Of a stretch of 64,000 bases of DNA, positions 26,309 to 34,758 are shown piece by piece. Under the pieces are notes generated by a model. That model worked only from the letters and a program-made list of their open reading frames with translations, ran no database searches and was not told the DNA's origin. The position numbers and the translations under genes were made by a program. The stretch comes from Idiomarina seosinensis_A (lineage in GTDB: Bacteria; Pseudomonadota; Gammaproteobacteria; Enterobacterales; Alteromonadaceae): assembly GCF_044797955.1 (NCBI RefSeq), contig NZ_CP085211.1, forward strand, positions 1,302,001 to 1,366,000. The letters run 5' to 3'. Position 1 is the stretch's first letter; every line of letters begins with the position of its first letter.

Positions 26309-29300
26309 CAATTCCTTCATCGCATTACGAACCCGTTTCTCAGATACCGGATATTGTGTCCCCAGTGTCTGCGCGAAAAATGAAACTCGCAACTCCTGCA
26401 ACATCCAGTAGATTTCTCTGACCGCCTCAGGCACCACTTTGCCCTGCTGCTTTTCCAGCTTTTGGTAGTCCTGCTCCAATTTATCCAACGCTAAGGTCAT
26501 TAACCTGTCTTTGTTCGGATCTACCGGGAGCTTTTGCAGTCTTTTTTGCAATGCCGCAAGATAGCGTTCAACGTCCACCAGTCGTTCGGCGCCCAGCTGA
26601 CTGACAAACCCCTTAAAAACCAACTGATCGAGTTGCTTTTGCACGTCACCGCGAGACTGAATCTGATCAAGAGGAATTTTTCCTTTCAACTGCTTACGGA
26701 TGTTCTGACTGAGCAATAAACAGGATTCGACATAGCCGGCAATGCGCTCGACCCGGTCATTAAGTTCCGCTCTGACCTGCTCTTTTAGCTGCTTAAAGCT
26801 TTGTTCGTCACGAACAAGGTTATTATCGAGGGCATATTCATTAATCAACTCATCAACGGCCGCTGCAATACAATCCTTTATCAAAGCATCGACCTTGCCC
26901 CAGGGATTAAAATACATGGCCAGTTTGGCTTTATTAGATAGCGATTTTTGTAAATATTTAACCGGCGACGGCACCTGCTTTAACACCAGTTCCCGTAGTC
27001 CGTGTCGGTGGGCCTGCGCGGCCTCAGCAGCCGAGTCGTATAACTGTATCGCAATCGCTTTATCATCCGCGGCTACCGTTAACCCCGGATACGCTTTAAT
27101 TTCAAAACCCTGCTGCTGTTCTGTTATCACTTCCGGTAACTGAGCGAAGTCCCAGTCTTCGATGTCATCACGCTTGACCTGCTCTCCGGCTGACTGATCC
27201 AACCGTTGCTGGACGGTATCGGATAAGCCGGCTTTTAACGCGTCAAGGTCCCGGCCTTGTTTGACTAAGGTTTTACCATCAAAAATTTTAAAGTTCATGC
27301 GTAAATGCGGTGGCACAGCGTCTTCGTTCCAGGCATCGTCTGCTATGGTAACGCCGCTCATACGGCGCAATTTTTCCGTCATGGCTTCCGTTAATCTGCC
27401 TTGCAGCGGCTCGATATCTGCCACCACGGCACTGGCATAATTAGGCGCCGGCACAAAATTGCGCCGGATAGGTTTGGGCAGCGACTTGATTAAAGCCGCG
27501 ACACGATCCTCGCGCAGAGCGGGGATATGCCAGTCAAAGCCCTGGTCCTGAACCTGGTTAAGTATTGCCAGCTGAATATTGACACTGACACCATCGTCTT
27601 CCGCATTAGGCTCAAAATGGTAAGTTAAAGGCAGTCGCAAATTACCCTGGCGCCAAAATTCCGGATAATCCTGTTCGGTAATGTGTGAGGTGTCAGCACC
27701 GATCAGGTCGTCGCGTTCAAAAAACAATAAATCCGGTTGTTTCTTGCTGGCCTTATGCCACCAGCCTGCTAAGAGTTTTTCCGTATAAATTCCCGCCGGC
27801 AAATGTTTTTCATAAGCATCAAAGAGCTCTTGCTCATCAACGAGAATATCGCGCCGCCGTGACTTAGCCTCCAGTGTCTGGACGCTTTCAATCAGCTTTA
27901 AATTGTGTTTTATAAAAGGTAACTGACGCTTTATCTGGCCCTGAACTAACGCTTCGCGGATAAATATCTCACGTGCCTTTGCCGGCGCCACAGGTCCGTA
28001 TTGCACGCGTCGCCGTCCGACCAAAATCAAGCCGAGCAAAGACACTTGCTGGTCAGCCACAACACTGCCCTGCCTGGCCTCAAAATGTGGCTCCAGGTAC
28101 TGGTGTTTCACCAGATGATGAGCGGCCTGTTCAATCCAGTCAGGCTCAACAGCTGCATTAACCCGTGCAAACAGCTTAGACGTTTCTACCAGCTCGGCAC
28201 TGACCAGCCATTTAGGTGGCTTGCCAAATAAATGAGAACCCGGGAAAATATGAAACCGGCTTTGCCGGGTACCCTGGTATTCATGTTTTTGCTCTTTTAA
28301 ACCGATTTGCGATATCAGACCACTAAGTATGGCCCGATGGACCTGCTCATAGGTGGCCGGCTCCTGATTAATACTCAGCCCCAGTTCACGAGCACTTTGC
28401 CGGCTTTGGGTATACACATCCTGCCATTCACGAATTCGCATAAAGTGCAGAAATTCGCGCCCCAGCTGCTTTCTGAACTGGTTACCCGATAAAACCTTTT
28501 GCTGTTCAGTTAAATAATTCCAGAGGTTCAGGTAGCCATTAAAATCCGAACTTTTATCAGCAAATCGCTGATGCCACTGGTCAGCTTTTTGTTTAGCATC
28601 ATGGGGGCGTTCTCGCGGATCCTGAATACTTAAGGCCGCTGTAATGATTAACATTTCGCGCACGCAGCCGTGCTGCTGAGCGGCGATTACCATGCGCGCC
28701 AAACGCGGATCCAGCGGCAGTTTTGAAAGCTGCCGGCCTGTTTCTGTCAGCCTTGGCTGTGACTGTTTACGGCCGGCTTCTATGGCGTGAATTTCCTCCA
28801 GCAGATTTAGCCCGTCCTTAACAAAGCGTTCATCAGGTTTTTGCACAAAAGGAAAGGCCCGTATATCACCCAGCCTCAATGCAGACATTTGCAGGATAAC
28901 GGCTGCTAAATTGGTCCGCAGAATTTCCGGATCTGTGTACTCTGGCCGGCCGGCAAAGTCTTCCTCACTGTAAAGGCGGATACAGATGCCGGCAGCAATA
29001 CGTCCACAGCGGCCCTTACGCTGGTTGGCACTGGCCTGAGAAATCGGCTCAATCGGCAGTCTCTGCACTTTAGTACGATAAGAGTAACGGCTAATACGAA
29101 CGGTTCCGGGATCAATGACATAGCGAATTCCCGGCACAGTTAACGAGGTTTCAGCCACATTGGTTGCAATCACTACGCGGCGTTTAGAATGGCTCTGAAA
29201 CACACGATTTTGTTCATGTGAAGAAAGTCTGGCGTAAAGCGGCAAAACCTCGGTATCCGATAATTGCAGCTCATTAATTGACTCAGCGTAATCGCGAATT

Positions 29301-30196
29301 TCGCGCTCGCCGCTGGCAAAAATCAGGATATCACCGGACCCTTCAGCCTGTAACTCCTGCACCGCGTCCAGTATTCCCTGTAAGACATCAGTTTCTGAAG
29401 CTTTACCCTCTGCCGGCGGCCGGTAGCGTACCTCAACGGGATAAGTGCGTCCGCTTACGGTTAATACCGGCGCGTTATTAAAGTGTCTGGAAAAGCGCTC
29501 AGTTTCAATGGTCGCTGAGGTTATGATCAACTTTAAATCGGGCCGCTTAGGCAATAGCTGATGCAGCACCCCTAACAAAAAATCAATATTTAAGCTGCGC
29601 TCGTGCGCTTCATCGATAATAATCGCATCGTATTGCAGCAGCAGGGCATCATTTTGCAGCTCTGACAACAACATGCCATCGGTCATCAGTTTAATCGCTG
29701 TAGTTGGCGCCGTTTTGTCCTGAAACCGTATCTTATAACCGACTTGCTGTTGCTGGCTGTCTTTTAACTCTTCGCCAATCCGCGCAGCAACACTACGCGC
29801 CGCTAAACGCCTTGGTTGTGTATGACCTATAACACCACGACGGCCATACCCCATTTCCAGCAACATTTTTGGTAGCTGGGTCGTTTTACCCGAGCCTGTT
29901 TCACCTGCCACTACCACAACCTGATGCTTTTCGATGGCCTGCTTTATGTCGTCACGCTGCTGCGCAACCGGCAACTGTGGGGGGTAATTAATGGTAAATT
30001 TCTGTTCAGCGCGAGCTAAAAACTGTAACTGCGCGGCGTCCAGATCATCCTTAATTTTTGCCAGAACCTGTTGTCGTCGTCCGGCATGTTTAATTTTGCG
30101 TAGACCACGAAAACGGCCGCGCAATTGCGCGGCCTGTTGTAATGTACATTGTTCAAGCTCAGCCTGATACTGCTTAATCAGCGCTTGTGGATCCAT
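26300..30196 (-). CDS. hrpA: ATP-dependent RNA helicase HrpA
   Basis: HrpA is a DEAH-box RNA helicase; in E. coli it rescues stalled, collided ribosomes and affects mRNA processing. The 1298-residue product has motif I GETGSGKTTQLPK, motif II IIIDEAHERSLNIDF, SATIE (III) and QRKGRCGR (VI), then winged-helix/ratchet domains and the long DUF3418 C-terminal region from about residue 690. Length equals E. coli HrpA (1300). It converges with grxA and lies 11 bp after the isoaspartyl peptidase gene on the same strand. Confidence 0.96.
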   Translation of the reverse strand: MDPQALIKQYQAELEQCTLQQAAQLRGRFRGLRKIKHAGRRQQVLAKIKDDLDAAQLQFLARAEQKFTINYPPQLPVAQQRDDIKQAIEKHQVVVVAGETGSGKTTQLPKMLLEMGYGRRGVIGHTQPRRLAARSVAARIGEELKDSQQQQVGYKIRFQDKTAPTTAIKLMTDGMLLSELQNDALLLQYDAIIIDEAHERSLNIDFLLGVLHQLLPKRPDLKLIITSATIETERFSRHFNNAPVLTVSGRTYPVEVRYRPPAEGKASETDVLQGILDAVQELQAEGSGDILIFASGEREIRDYAESINELQLSDTEVLPLYARLSSHEQNRVFQSHSKRRVVIATNVAETSLTVPGIRYVIDPGTVRISRYSYRTKVQRLPIEPISQASANQRKGRCGRIAAGICIRLYSEEDFAGRPEYTDPEILRTNLAAVILQMSALRLGDIRAFPFVQKPDERFVKDGLNLLEEIHAIEAGRKQSQPRLTETGRQLSKLPLDPRLARMVIAAQQHGCVREMLIITAALSIQDPRERPHDAKQKADQWHQRFADKSSDFNGYLNLWNYLTEQQKVLSGNQFRKQLGREFLHFMRIREWQDVYTQSRQSARELGLSINQEPATYEQVHRAILSGLISQIGLKEQKHEYQGTRQSRFHIFPGSHLFGKPPKWLVSAELVETSKLFARVNAAVEPDWIEQAAHHLVKHQYLEPHFEARQGSVVADQQVSLLGLILVGRRRVQYGPVAPAKAREIFIREALVQGQIKRQLPFIKHNLKLIESVQTLEAKSRRRDILVDEQELFDAYEKHLPAGIYTEKLLAGWWHKASKKQPDLLFFERDDLIGADTSHITEQDYPEFWRQGNLRLPLTYHFEPNAEDDGVSVNIQLAILNQVQDQGFDWHIPALREDRVAALIKSLPKPIRRNFVPAPNYASAVVADIEPLQGRLTEAMTEKLRRMSGVTIADDAWNEDAVPPHLRMNFKIFDGKTLVKQGRDLDALKAGLSDTVQQRLDQSAGEQVKRDDIEDWDFAQLPEVITEQQQGFEIKAYPGLTVAADDKAIAIQLYDSAAEAAQAHRHGLRELVLKQVPSPVKYLQKSLSNKAKLAMYFNPWGKVDALIKDCIAAAVDELINEYALDNNLVRDEQSFKQLKEQVRAELNDRVERIAGYVESCLLLSQNIRKQLKGKIPLDQIQSRGDVQKQLDQLVFKGFVSQLGAERLVDVERYLAALQKRLQKLPVDPNKDRLMTLALDKLEQDYQKLEKQQGKVVPEAVREIYWMLQELRVSFFAQTLGTQYPVSEKRVRNAMKELAR

Positions 30197-30207
30197 AGAC
30201 TCCTGAC

Positions 30208-31245
30208 TTATTCATTGTCATTGTATATCGAAATTTCGCTCTCGCCGCCGGCTTTCATATAGCCGCGGTACATACCCTCGGTATTAAACGGCATTGCCAC
30301 ATTGCCCTCGGCATCAATAATTATTACACCACCGGTGCCGCCAGCCTGTTGCAGAACGCCGTGAATGACTTCATCGCCCGCTTCAGTTACCGACAAACCT
30401 TTGTATTTTACCCGCGAACAAATATCCGCAGCAACATGATGGCGAATAAAGTACTCACCGTGCCCCGTTGCTGAAACGGCACAGCTTTCATTATCAGCCC
30501 AGGTACCTGCACCAATAATCGGCGAGTCACCGATTCTACCATAACGTTTTGCTGTCATACCGCCGGTTGAGGTTCCGGCACTCAATAAACCGTCTTTATC
30601 CACAGCAACGGCACCGACCGTGCCATATTTGTAATCCAGATCCAAATACTGCCAGGCCTGCTGTTCAGGCTGCTCGCTCTTTTCTATTTTTTCTTTTGCT
30701 TTTAATAGCTGCTGATAACGCCGCTCAGTATTAAAGTAACTGTTATCCACTAACTCAAGCCCCTGCTGTTCTGCAAACTGCTCAGCACCTTCGCCGCTGA
30801 GCATGACATGAACAGATTCCTCCATCACTTCGCGCGCCAGATGGATAGGGCTTTTTACGGTTTTAACCCCGGACACAGCACCCGCATTACCGTTTAGGCC
30901 TTCCATCAACGAGGCATCCAGCTCGTGTTCAGCATCCCAGGTGTATACCGCACCCACACCAGAGTTAAACAACGGTGAGGCTTCCATTACCTGAATGGCA
31001 GCAATAACCGCATCGGTACTGCTGGCTCCTTGTTCCAGCAAGTCATATCCTGCCTGCAGTGCCTCAGCCAGTTTGTCACGATAAGCCTGCTCTTGTTCAT
31101 CACTCAGATTTGCCCTGGTGATGGTACCGGCGCCGCCATGAATGGCAATAGCCACATCCTGTTCGTGTTTATGCTGATCGGCCATAGCAGCTGTGGATCC
31201 GAACATTGCCATAGCCAGTACTGAAGTGAGTAGTTGTTTTTTCAT
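30208..31245 (-). CDS. isoaspartyl peptidase / L-asparaginase, exported
   Basis: An Ntn-hydrolase that matures by self-cleavage before a Thr. The Thr is about residue 209 in DYKYGTVGAVAVD; SAGTSTGGMTAKRYGRIGDSPIIGAG and CAVSATGHGEYFIRH are strong family blocks. Such enzymes hydrolyse beta-aspartyl dipeptides and asparagine. A signal peptide (MKKQLLTSVLAMAMFGSTAAMA) predicts a periplasmic location, whereas E. coli IaaA is largely cytoplasmic. I start at the ATG at 31243-31245, with GGGAAA upstream; an ATG 12 bp earlier is possible. Length is 345 residues. It ends 11 bp before hrpA. Confidence 0.92.
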   Translation of the reverse strand: MKKQLLTSVLAMAMFGSTAAMADQHKHEQDVAIAIHGGAGTITRANLSDEQEQAYRDKLAEALQAGYDLLEQGASSTDAVIAAIQVMEASPLFNSGVGAVYTWDAEHELDASLMEGLNGNAGAVSGVKTVKSPIHLAREVMEESVHVMLSGEGAEQFAEQQGLELVDNSYFNTERRYQQLLKAKEKIEKSEQPEQQAWQYLDLDYKYGTVGAVAVDKDGLLSAGTSTGGMTAKRYGRIGDSPIIGAGTWADNESCAVSATGHGEYFIRHHVAADICSRVKYKGLSVTEAGDEVIHGVLQQAGGTGGVIIIDAEGNVAMPFNTEGMYRGYMKAGGESEISIYNDNE

Positions 31246-31333
31246 AAGATTTCCCATTTGTGGTTTTATTATTATCTGTCAACCTATTACAGTGGATATT
31301 AAACCAAAACGCAATGTGATTAATGGAGCCTAT

Positions 31334-31573
31334 ATGCCTACTTATCGTGTTAATTATCAACACATCGGTTCTGCAGGTGAAATTACCGTAGAGGTGCCGA
31401 CCGAAGCCGCTGCAGGATCAGAACAAGAACTTGAAGATACCGTTGCCAAGCGCGTCGGCGAGCGAATATTGCCCCACGCCGAACTGGCAATTCGCCATCA
31501 GGATGAGCGGACAGTGGCAGAAAAATTAGCCAAAGCGTATGATTTGGTGATTAGCTCATACACTCGGCTATAA
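31334..31573 (+). CDS. small conserved-looking protein of unknown function
   Basis: A 79-residue soluble protein, MPTYRVNYQHIGSAGEITVEV..., with an N-terminal beta-strand pattern and a helical, charged C-terminal half (RTVAEKLAKAYDLVISSYTRL). I do not recognise the family. The ATG at 31334 has GGAG upstream; the frame is open further back, but that part overlaps the divergent peptidase gene. It has no signal peptide or membrane segment. It lies 61 bp ahead of sbcB on the same strand and may share its message. Confidence 0.7.
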   Translation: MPTYRVNYQHIGSAGEITVEVPTEAAAGSEQELEDTVAKRVGERILPHAELAIRHQDERTVAEKLAKAYDLVISSYTRL

Positions 31574-31634
31574 TAGCGGGTTAACGCACCTTTGGCTCAG
31601 CCATCTCTGAATATACTAACGGTAGCCGACTTTT

Positions 31635-33062
31635 ATGCAGTCAACTTTTTACTGGCACGATTATGAAACCTGGGGTGCTAATCCGCACCTTGACCGGCCC
31701 GCTCAATTTGCCGGTTTAAGAACCGATGATCAGTTTACCCCTGTAGGGCGGCCTTTAAAGCTCTATGCCCAGCCTACGCCGGACTTTCTTCCCAATCCGG
31801 AAGCTGTGCTGGTGACTGGAATAACGCCACAATTAGCTCTCAATCAGGGCGTCAACGAAGCCAGTTTCAGTCAGGCCATTGAGCACGAGTTCAGTCAGCC
31901 GGGAACGACGGTGATCGGGTATAACAATATCCGTTTTGATGATGAAGTCACGCGTACCCTGTTTTACCGCAACTTTTATGACCCATATGAATACAGCTGG
32001 CAAAACGGTAATTCACGCTGGGACCTTATTGATGTAACCCGGGCCTGTTTCGCGCTGCGCCCGGAAGGCATTGAGTGGCCTACTCGCGACGATGGCCGGG
32101 TTAGCCTGCGGCTCGAGCACTTAACTGCAGCCAATCAAATTGACCATGGTCAGGCTCATGACGCCATGTCCGACGTCCATGCAACCATTGGCCTGGCCCG
32201 TCTGATTGCTGAAAAACAACCCAAGCTATGGCAATGGGCCTATAAAATCCGTCGCAAAGCCGCGTTGCTTGATTTGTTTAACTGGCAGCAATTGCAACCT
32301 CTGGTACACGTCAGCGGCTTTTACGGCAGTCAACAACGTTACTTAAGCGTTATTTTACCGATTGCCTTTCACCCCCGGCAAAATAACGCAGTCATTAGCT
32401 GGGATCTGCGGCACGACCCGCAGCTCATTGCTGATCTCAGCATAGAACAAATCACCGAGGCCCTATACGCCAACAAGCAGCAGCGCCAACGTCAACAGTT
32501 AGCACAACTGGGTCTGCAAATTATCAACTTAAGCCGTTGTCCGTTTTTAGCACCGCTTAAAACACTGTCCGGGCCGGCAATACAAGCCGCTCAGCTTGAT
32601 ATGGACACCATCGCACAACGGGCAGACCTGTTACTCAACCAACCTGACTGGCGCGATAAGCTGGTAGCGGTATACGAACAGCAGAGCACCTTCAGTGGCA
32701 CCGGGGACGTCGATCAGCAACTTTATCAGGGCTTTTTTAGCCAGCAGGATCGCAACAATATGGCCATGATCCGCGCCTGCAGTCCAGAACAGCTGGCCGG
32801 CCTGCAACTGAACACGGAAGACAAGCGGTTACCTGAGTTGCTGTTTCGCTATCGGGCACGAAACTTCCCCGCTACCCTGTCCGACCAAGAGCTAATGCGA
32901 TGGCGGCAGTTTTGCCAGCAGAGGTTACTGGAGCCGCCAGCGGGTATGCTCTCCGCCGAAGACTTTATGTTACGGCTTCAACAACTGGCTGAAACCCAAC
33001 AGCAAAGCAGCCATAAAATGCGCTTACTAAAATCTTTATACGACTATGCCGCTTCGCTGTGA
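31635..33062 (+). CDS. sbcB: exodeoxyribonuclease I
   Basis: SbcB digests single-stranded DNA 3' to 5', in mismatch repair and recombination. The 475-residue product has the DEDDh motifs: FYWHDYETWG (Exo I), IGYNNIRFDDEVTR (Exo II) and HDAMSDVHATIGLARL (Exo III). A SH3-like domain (MKPLVHVSG equivalent LQPLVHVSGFYG) and a helical C-terminus follow. Sequence and length match E. coli (475) end to end. The stop is 42 bp before the GMC gene. Confidence 0.96.
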   Translation: MQSTFYWHDYETWGANPHLDRPAQFAGLRTDDQFTPVGRPLKLYAQPTPDFLPNPEAVLVTGITPQLALNQGVNEASFSQAIEHEFSQPGTTVIGYNNIRFDDEVTRTLFYRNFYDPYEYSWQNGNSRWDLIDVTRACFALRPEGIEWPTRDDGRVSLRLEHLTAANQIDHGQAHDAMSDVHATIGLARLIAEKQPKLWQWAYKIRRKAALLDLFNWQQLQPLVHVSGFYGSQQRYLSVILPIAFHPRQNNAVISWDLRHDPQLIADLSIEQITEALYANKQQRQRQQLAQLGLQIINLSRCPFLAPLKTLSGPAIQAAQLDMDTIAQRADLLLNQPDWRDKLVAVYEQQSTFSGTGDVDQQLYQGFFSQQDRNNMAMIRACSPEQLAGLQLNTEDKRLPELLFRYRARNFPATLSDQELMRWRQFCQQRLLEPPAGMLSAEDFMLRLQQLAETQQQSSHKMRLLKSLYDYAASL

Positions 33063-33104
33063 TGTGATAAAACAACAGAATGTTGATTTTCTTAACACAT
33101 TCTG

Positions 33105-34721
33105 ATGAATAAAACCTACCGTCAGCACCACTACGACTACATCATCGTTGGTGCCGGCTCAGCAGGCTGTGTACTGGCCAGCCGGCTTACTGAAAACCCC
33201 CGCCACCGTGTTCTGCTACTTGAAGCAGGTTGCGGTGCCGGCGGTTTTTTTTCGGATATGCCCTCCGGCTTTGCCCGATTTATCCACAGCTGCAAATTTA
33301 ACTGGCTGTACCGCAGCAAGTCAGAACCCGGCTTACGTCAGGGGCAAGGCTTATATACCCCGCGAGGCAAAATGCTGGGCGGCAGCAGTGGCATTAATGC
33401 GATGATTTATACCCGCGGCCTGGCGTCGGATTATGACGGCTGGGCAGCTAAAGGTTGTCAGGGCTGGGCTTACCACGACATGCTCAAATATTTTAAAAAA
33501 GCGGAAGGTAATCAGCGCGGTGTCAGTACTTTTCACAACCAAAGCGGGCCATTAAAAGTTTCTGATGTGAAACCCTGGTATCCGGTATCGCGGCAATTTT
33601 TAGCGGCCTGTGATGAATTCGGTTTGCCCGCTAATCCTGATTTTAACGGTGAAAACCTGGAAGGCCATGGTCCTTATCAGTTTACCATGGATAATGGTAA
33701 ACGCTGCAGCAGTTACCATGCCTACCTGCTACCGGCATTAAAACGCAAAAATTTAACCGTGCTAACCGAGTGCTCTACCGAGCGTGTCCTGTTTGCTAAT
33801 AAACGCGCAACCGGCGTCTGTTATCGTCGTGCTGGCCATCGATATGTCGCCAGCGCGGCCAAGGAAGTTATTGTTGCCGCCGGTACCTTTAATTCGCCGC
33901 AAGTACTCTTGCGCTCGGGCATCGGCCCCGCCGCAGAGCTGGCCCGGCACGACATCGAACTAACCTACGATAGCCCGGAAGTTGGCAAGAATTTGCAGGA
34001 ACATGTGGATGTTTCCCTTCATGTCCGCAATCATCAAAACGATGGCATGACCCTGACGCCCTGGGGCTTAATAAAACTGGCACCGTCTTTATTTCAGTAT
34101 CTGTTCCGCCGCTCCGGGCAGCTGGCTCATTCTCTGGCTGAAGTTGGCGCCTTTTATCGTTCTGCCGAACAAATTGCCGAGCCGGACATCCAGTGTCACC
34201 TGTTACCGGTGATGTTTAACGACAGTGGATACGACTGGTGGCCCACCTTGCGTAACGGTTTTACCTGTCATGTGTGCCTATTGCGCCCGCGATCCCGCGG
34301 ACAAGTGACACTAAATCCAAACGATGTTATGAAAGCGCCCCAAATCGAATATGGGTTTTTACGCGACGCCGATGATCGTCGTGACTTAATCAATGGTGTC
34401 CGCAAAGCGCTGGAAATACTGCAGCAACCGGCTTTAGCCGCGCATAACGGCGGCATTTTATTTCCAAAAGCTGAGTCCAGCGATGAGCAGTTATTGGCAC
34501 AGATAAAAAAACAGTGTGGGTTAATTTATCACCCTACCAGCACCTGCCGCATGGGCAGCGACAGCACGGCGGTGGTCGACAGCCAGTTAAGGGTTAATGG
34601 TGTTACAGGCTTGCGGGTTGTGGATGCCTCGATAATGCCCACCGTTATCAGTGGCAATACCAATGCGCCGACTATCGCCATAGCAGAAAAAGGCGCCGAC
34701 TTAATTAAAGCCGACGCCTGA
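33105..34721 (+). CDS. GMC-family FAD-dependent oxidoreductase (choline/alcohol dehydrogenase type)
   Basis: A 538-residue flavoenzyme of the glucose-methanol-choline family. The FAD fold is at the N-terminus (YDYIIVGAGSAGCVLASRL), the GMC signatures are GGSSGINAMIYTRG and AGTFNSPQVLLRSGIGP, and the catalytic His lies in YHPTSTCRMG with the partner Asn in SGNTNAPTIAIAEKGADLI. Relatives include choline dehydrogenase and the alkanol dehydrogenase AlkJ. No betaine genes are nearby, so an alcohol substrate is more likely. The start has no visible ribosome binding site and abuts a hairpin, but the FAD motif fixes the N-terminus. It converges with the MMPL gene. Confidence 0.9.
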   Translation: MNKTYRQHHYDYIIVGAGSAGCVLASRLTENPRHRVLLLEAGCGAGGFFSDMPSGFARFIHSCKFNWLYRSKSEPGLRQGQGLYTPRGKMLGGSSGINAMIYTRGLASDYDGWAAKGCQGWAYHDMLKYFKKAEGNQRGVSTFHNQSGPLKVSDVKPWYPVSRQFLAACDEFGLPANPDFNGENLEGHGPYQFTMDNGKRCSSYHAYLLPALKRKNLTVLTECSTERVLFANKRATGVCYRRAGHRYVASAAKEVIVAAGTFNSPQVLLRSGIGPAAELARHDIELTYDSPEVGKNLQEHVDVSLHVRNHQNDGMTLTPWGLIKLAPSLFQYLFRRSGQLAHSLAEVGAFYRSAEQIAEPDIQCHLLPVMFNDSGYDWWPTLRNGFTCHVCLLRPRSRGQVTLNPNDVMKAPQIEYGFLRDADDRRDLINGVRKALEILQQPALAAHNGGILFPKAESSDEQLLAQIKKQCGLIYHPTSTCRMGSDSTAVVDSQLRVNGVTGLRVVDASIMPTVISGNTNAPTIAIAEKGADLIKADA

Positions 34722-34758
34722 ACCTGCGCTTACTAACAACAGCTAGCCCGTTCAGGCG
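34715..34758. other. inverted repeat spanning both stop codons of converging genes
   Basis: CGCCTGAAC (34715-34723) and GTTCAGGCG (34750-34758) are a perfect nine-bp inverted repeat with a 26-base loop. The left arm contains the stop codon of the GMC gene and the right arm that of the MMPL gene. No T tract follows on either strand. Confidence 0.5.
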
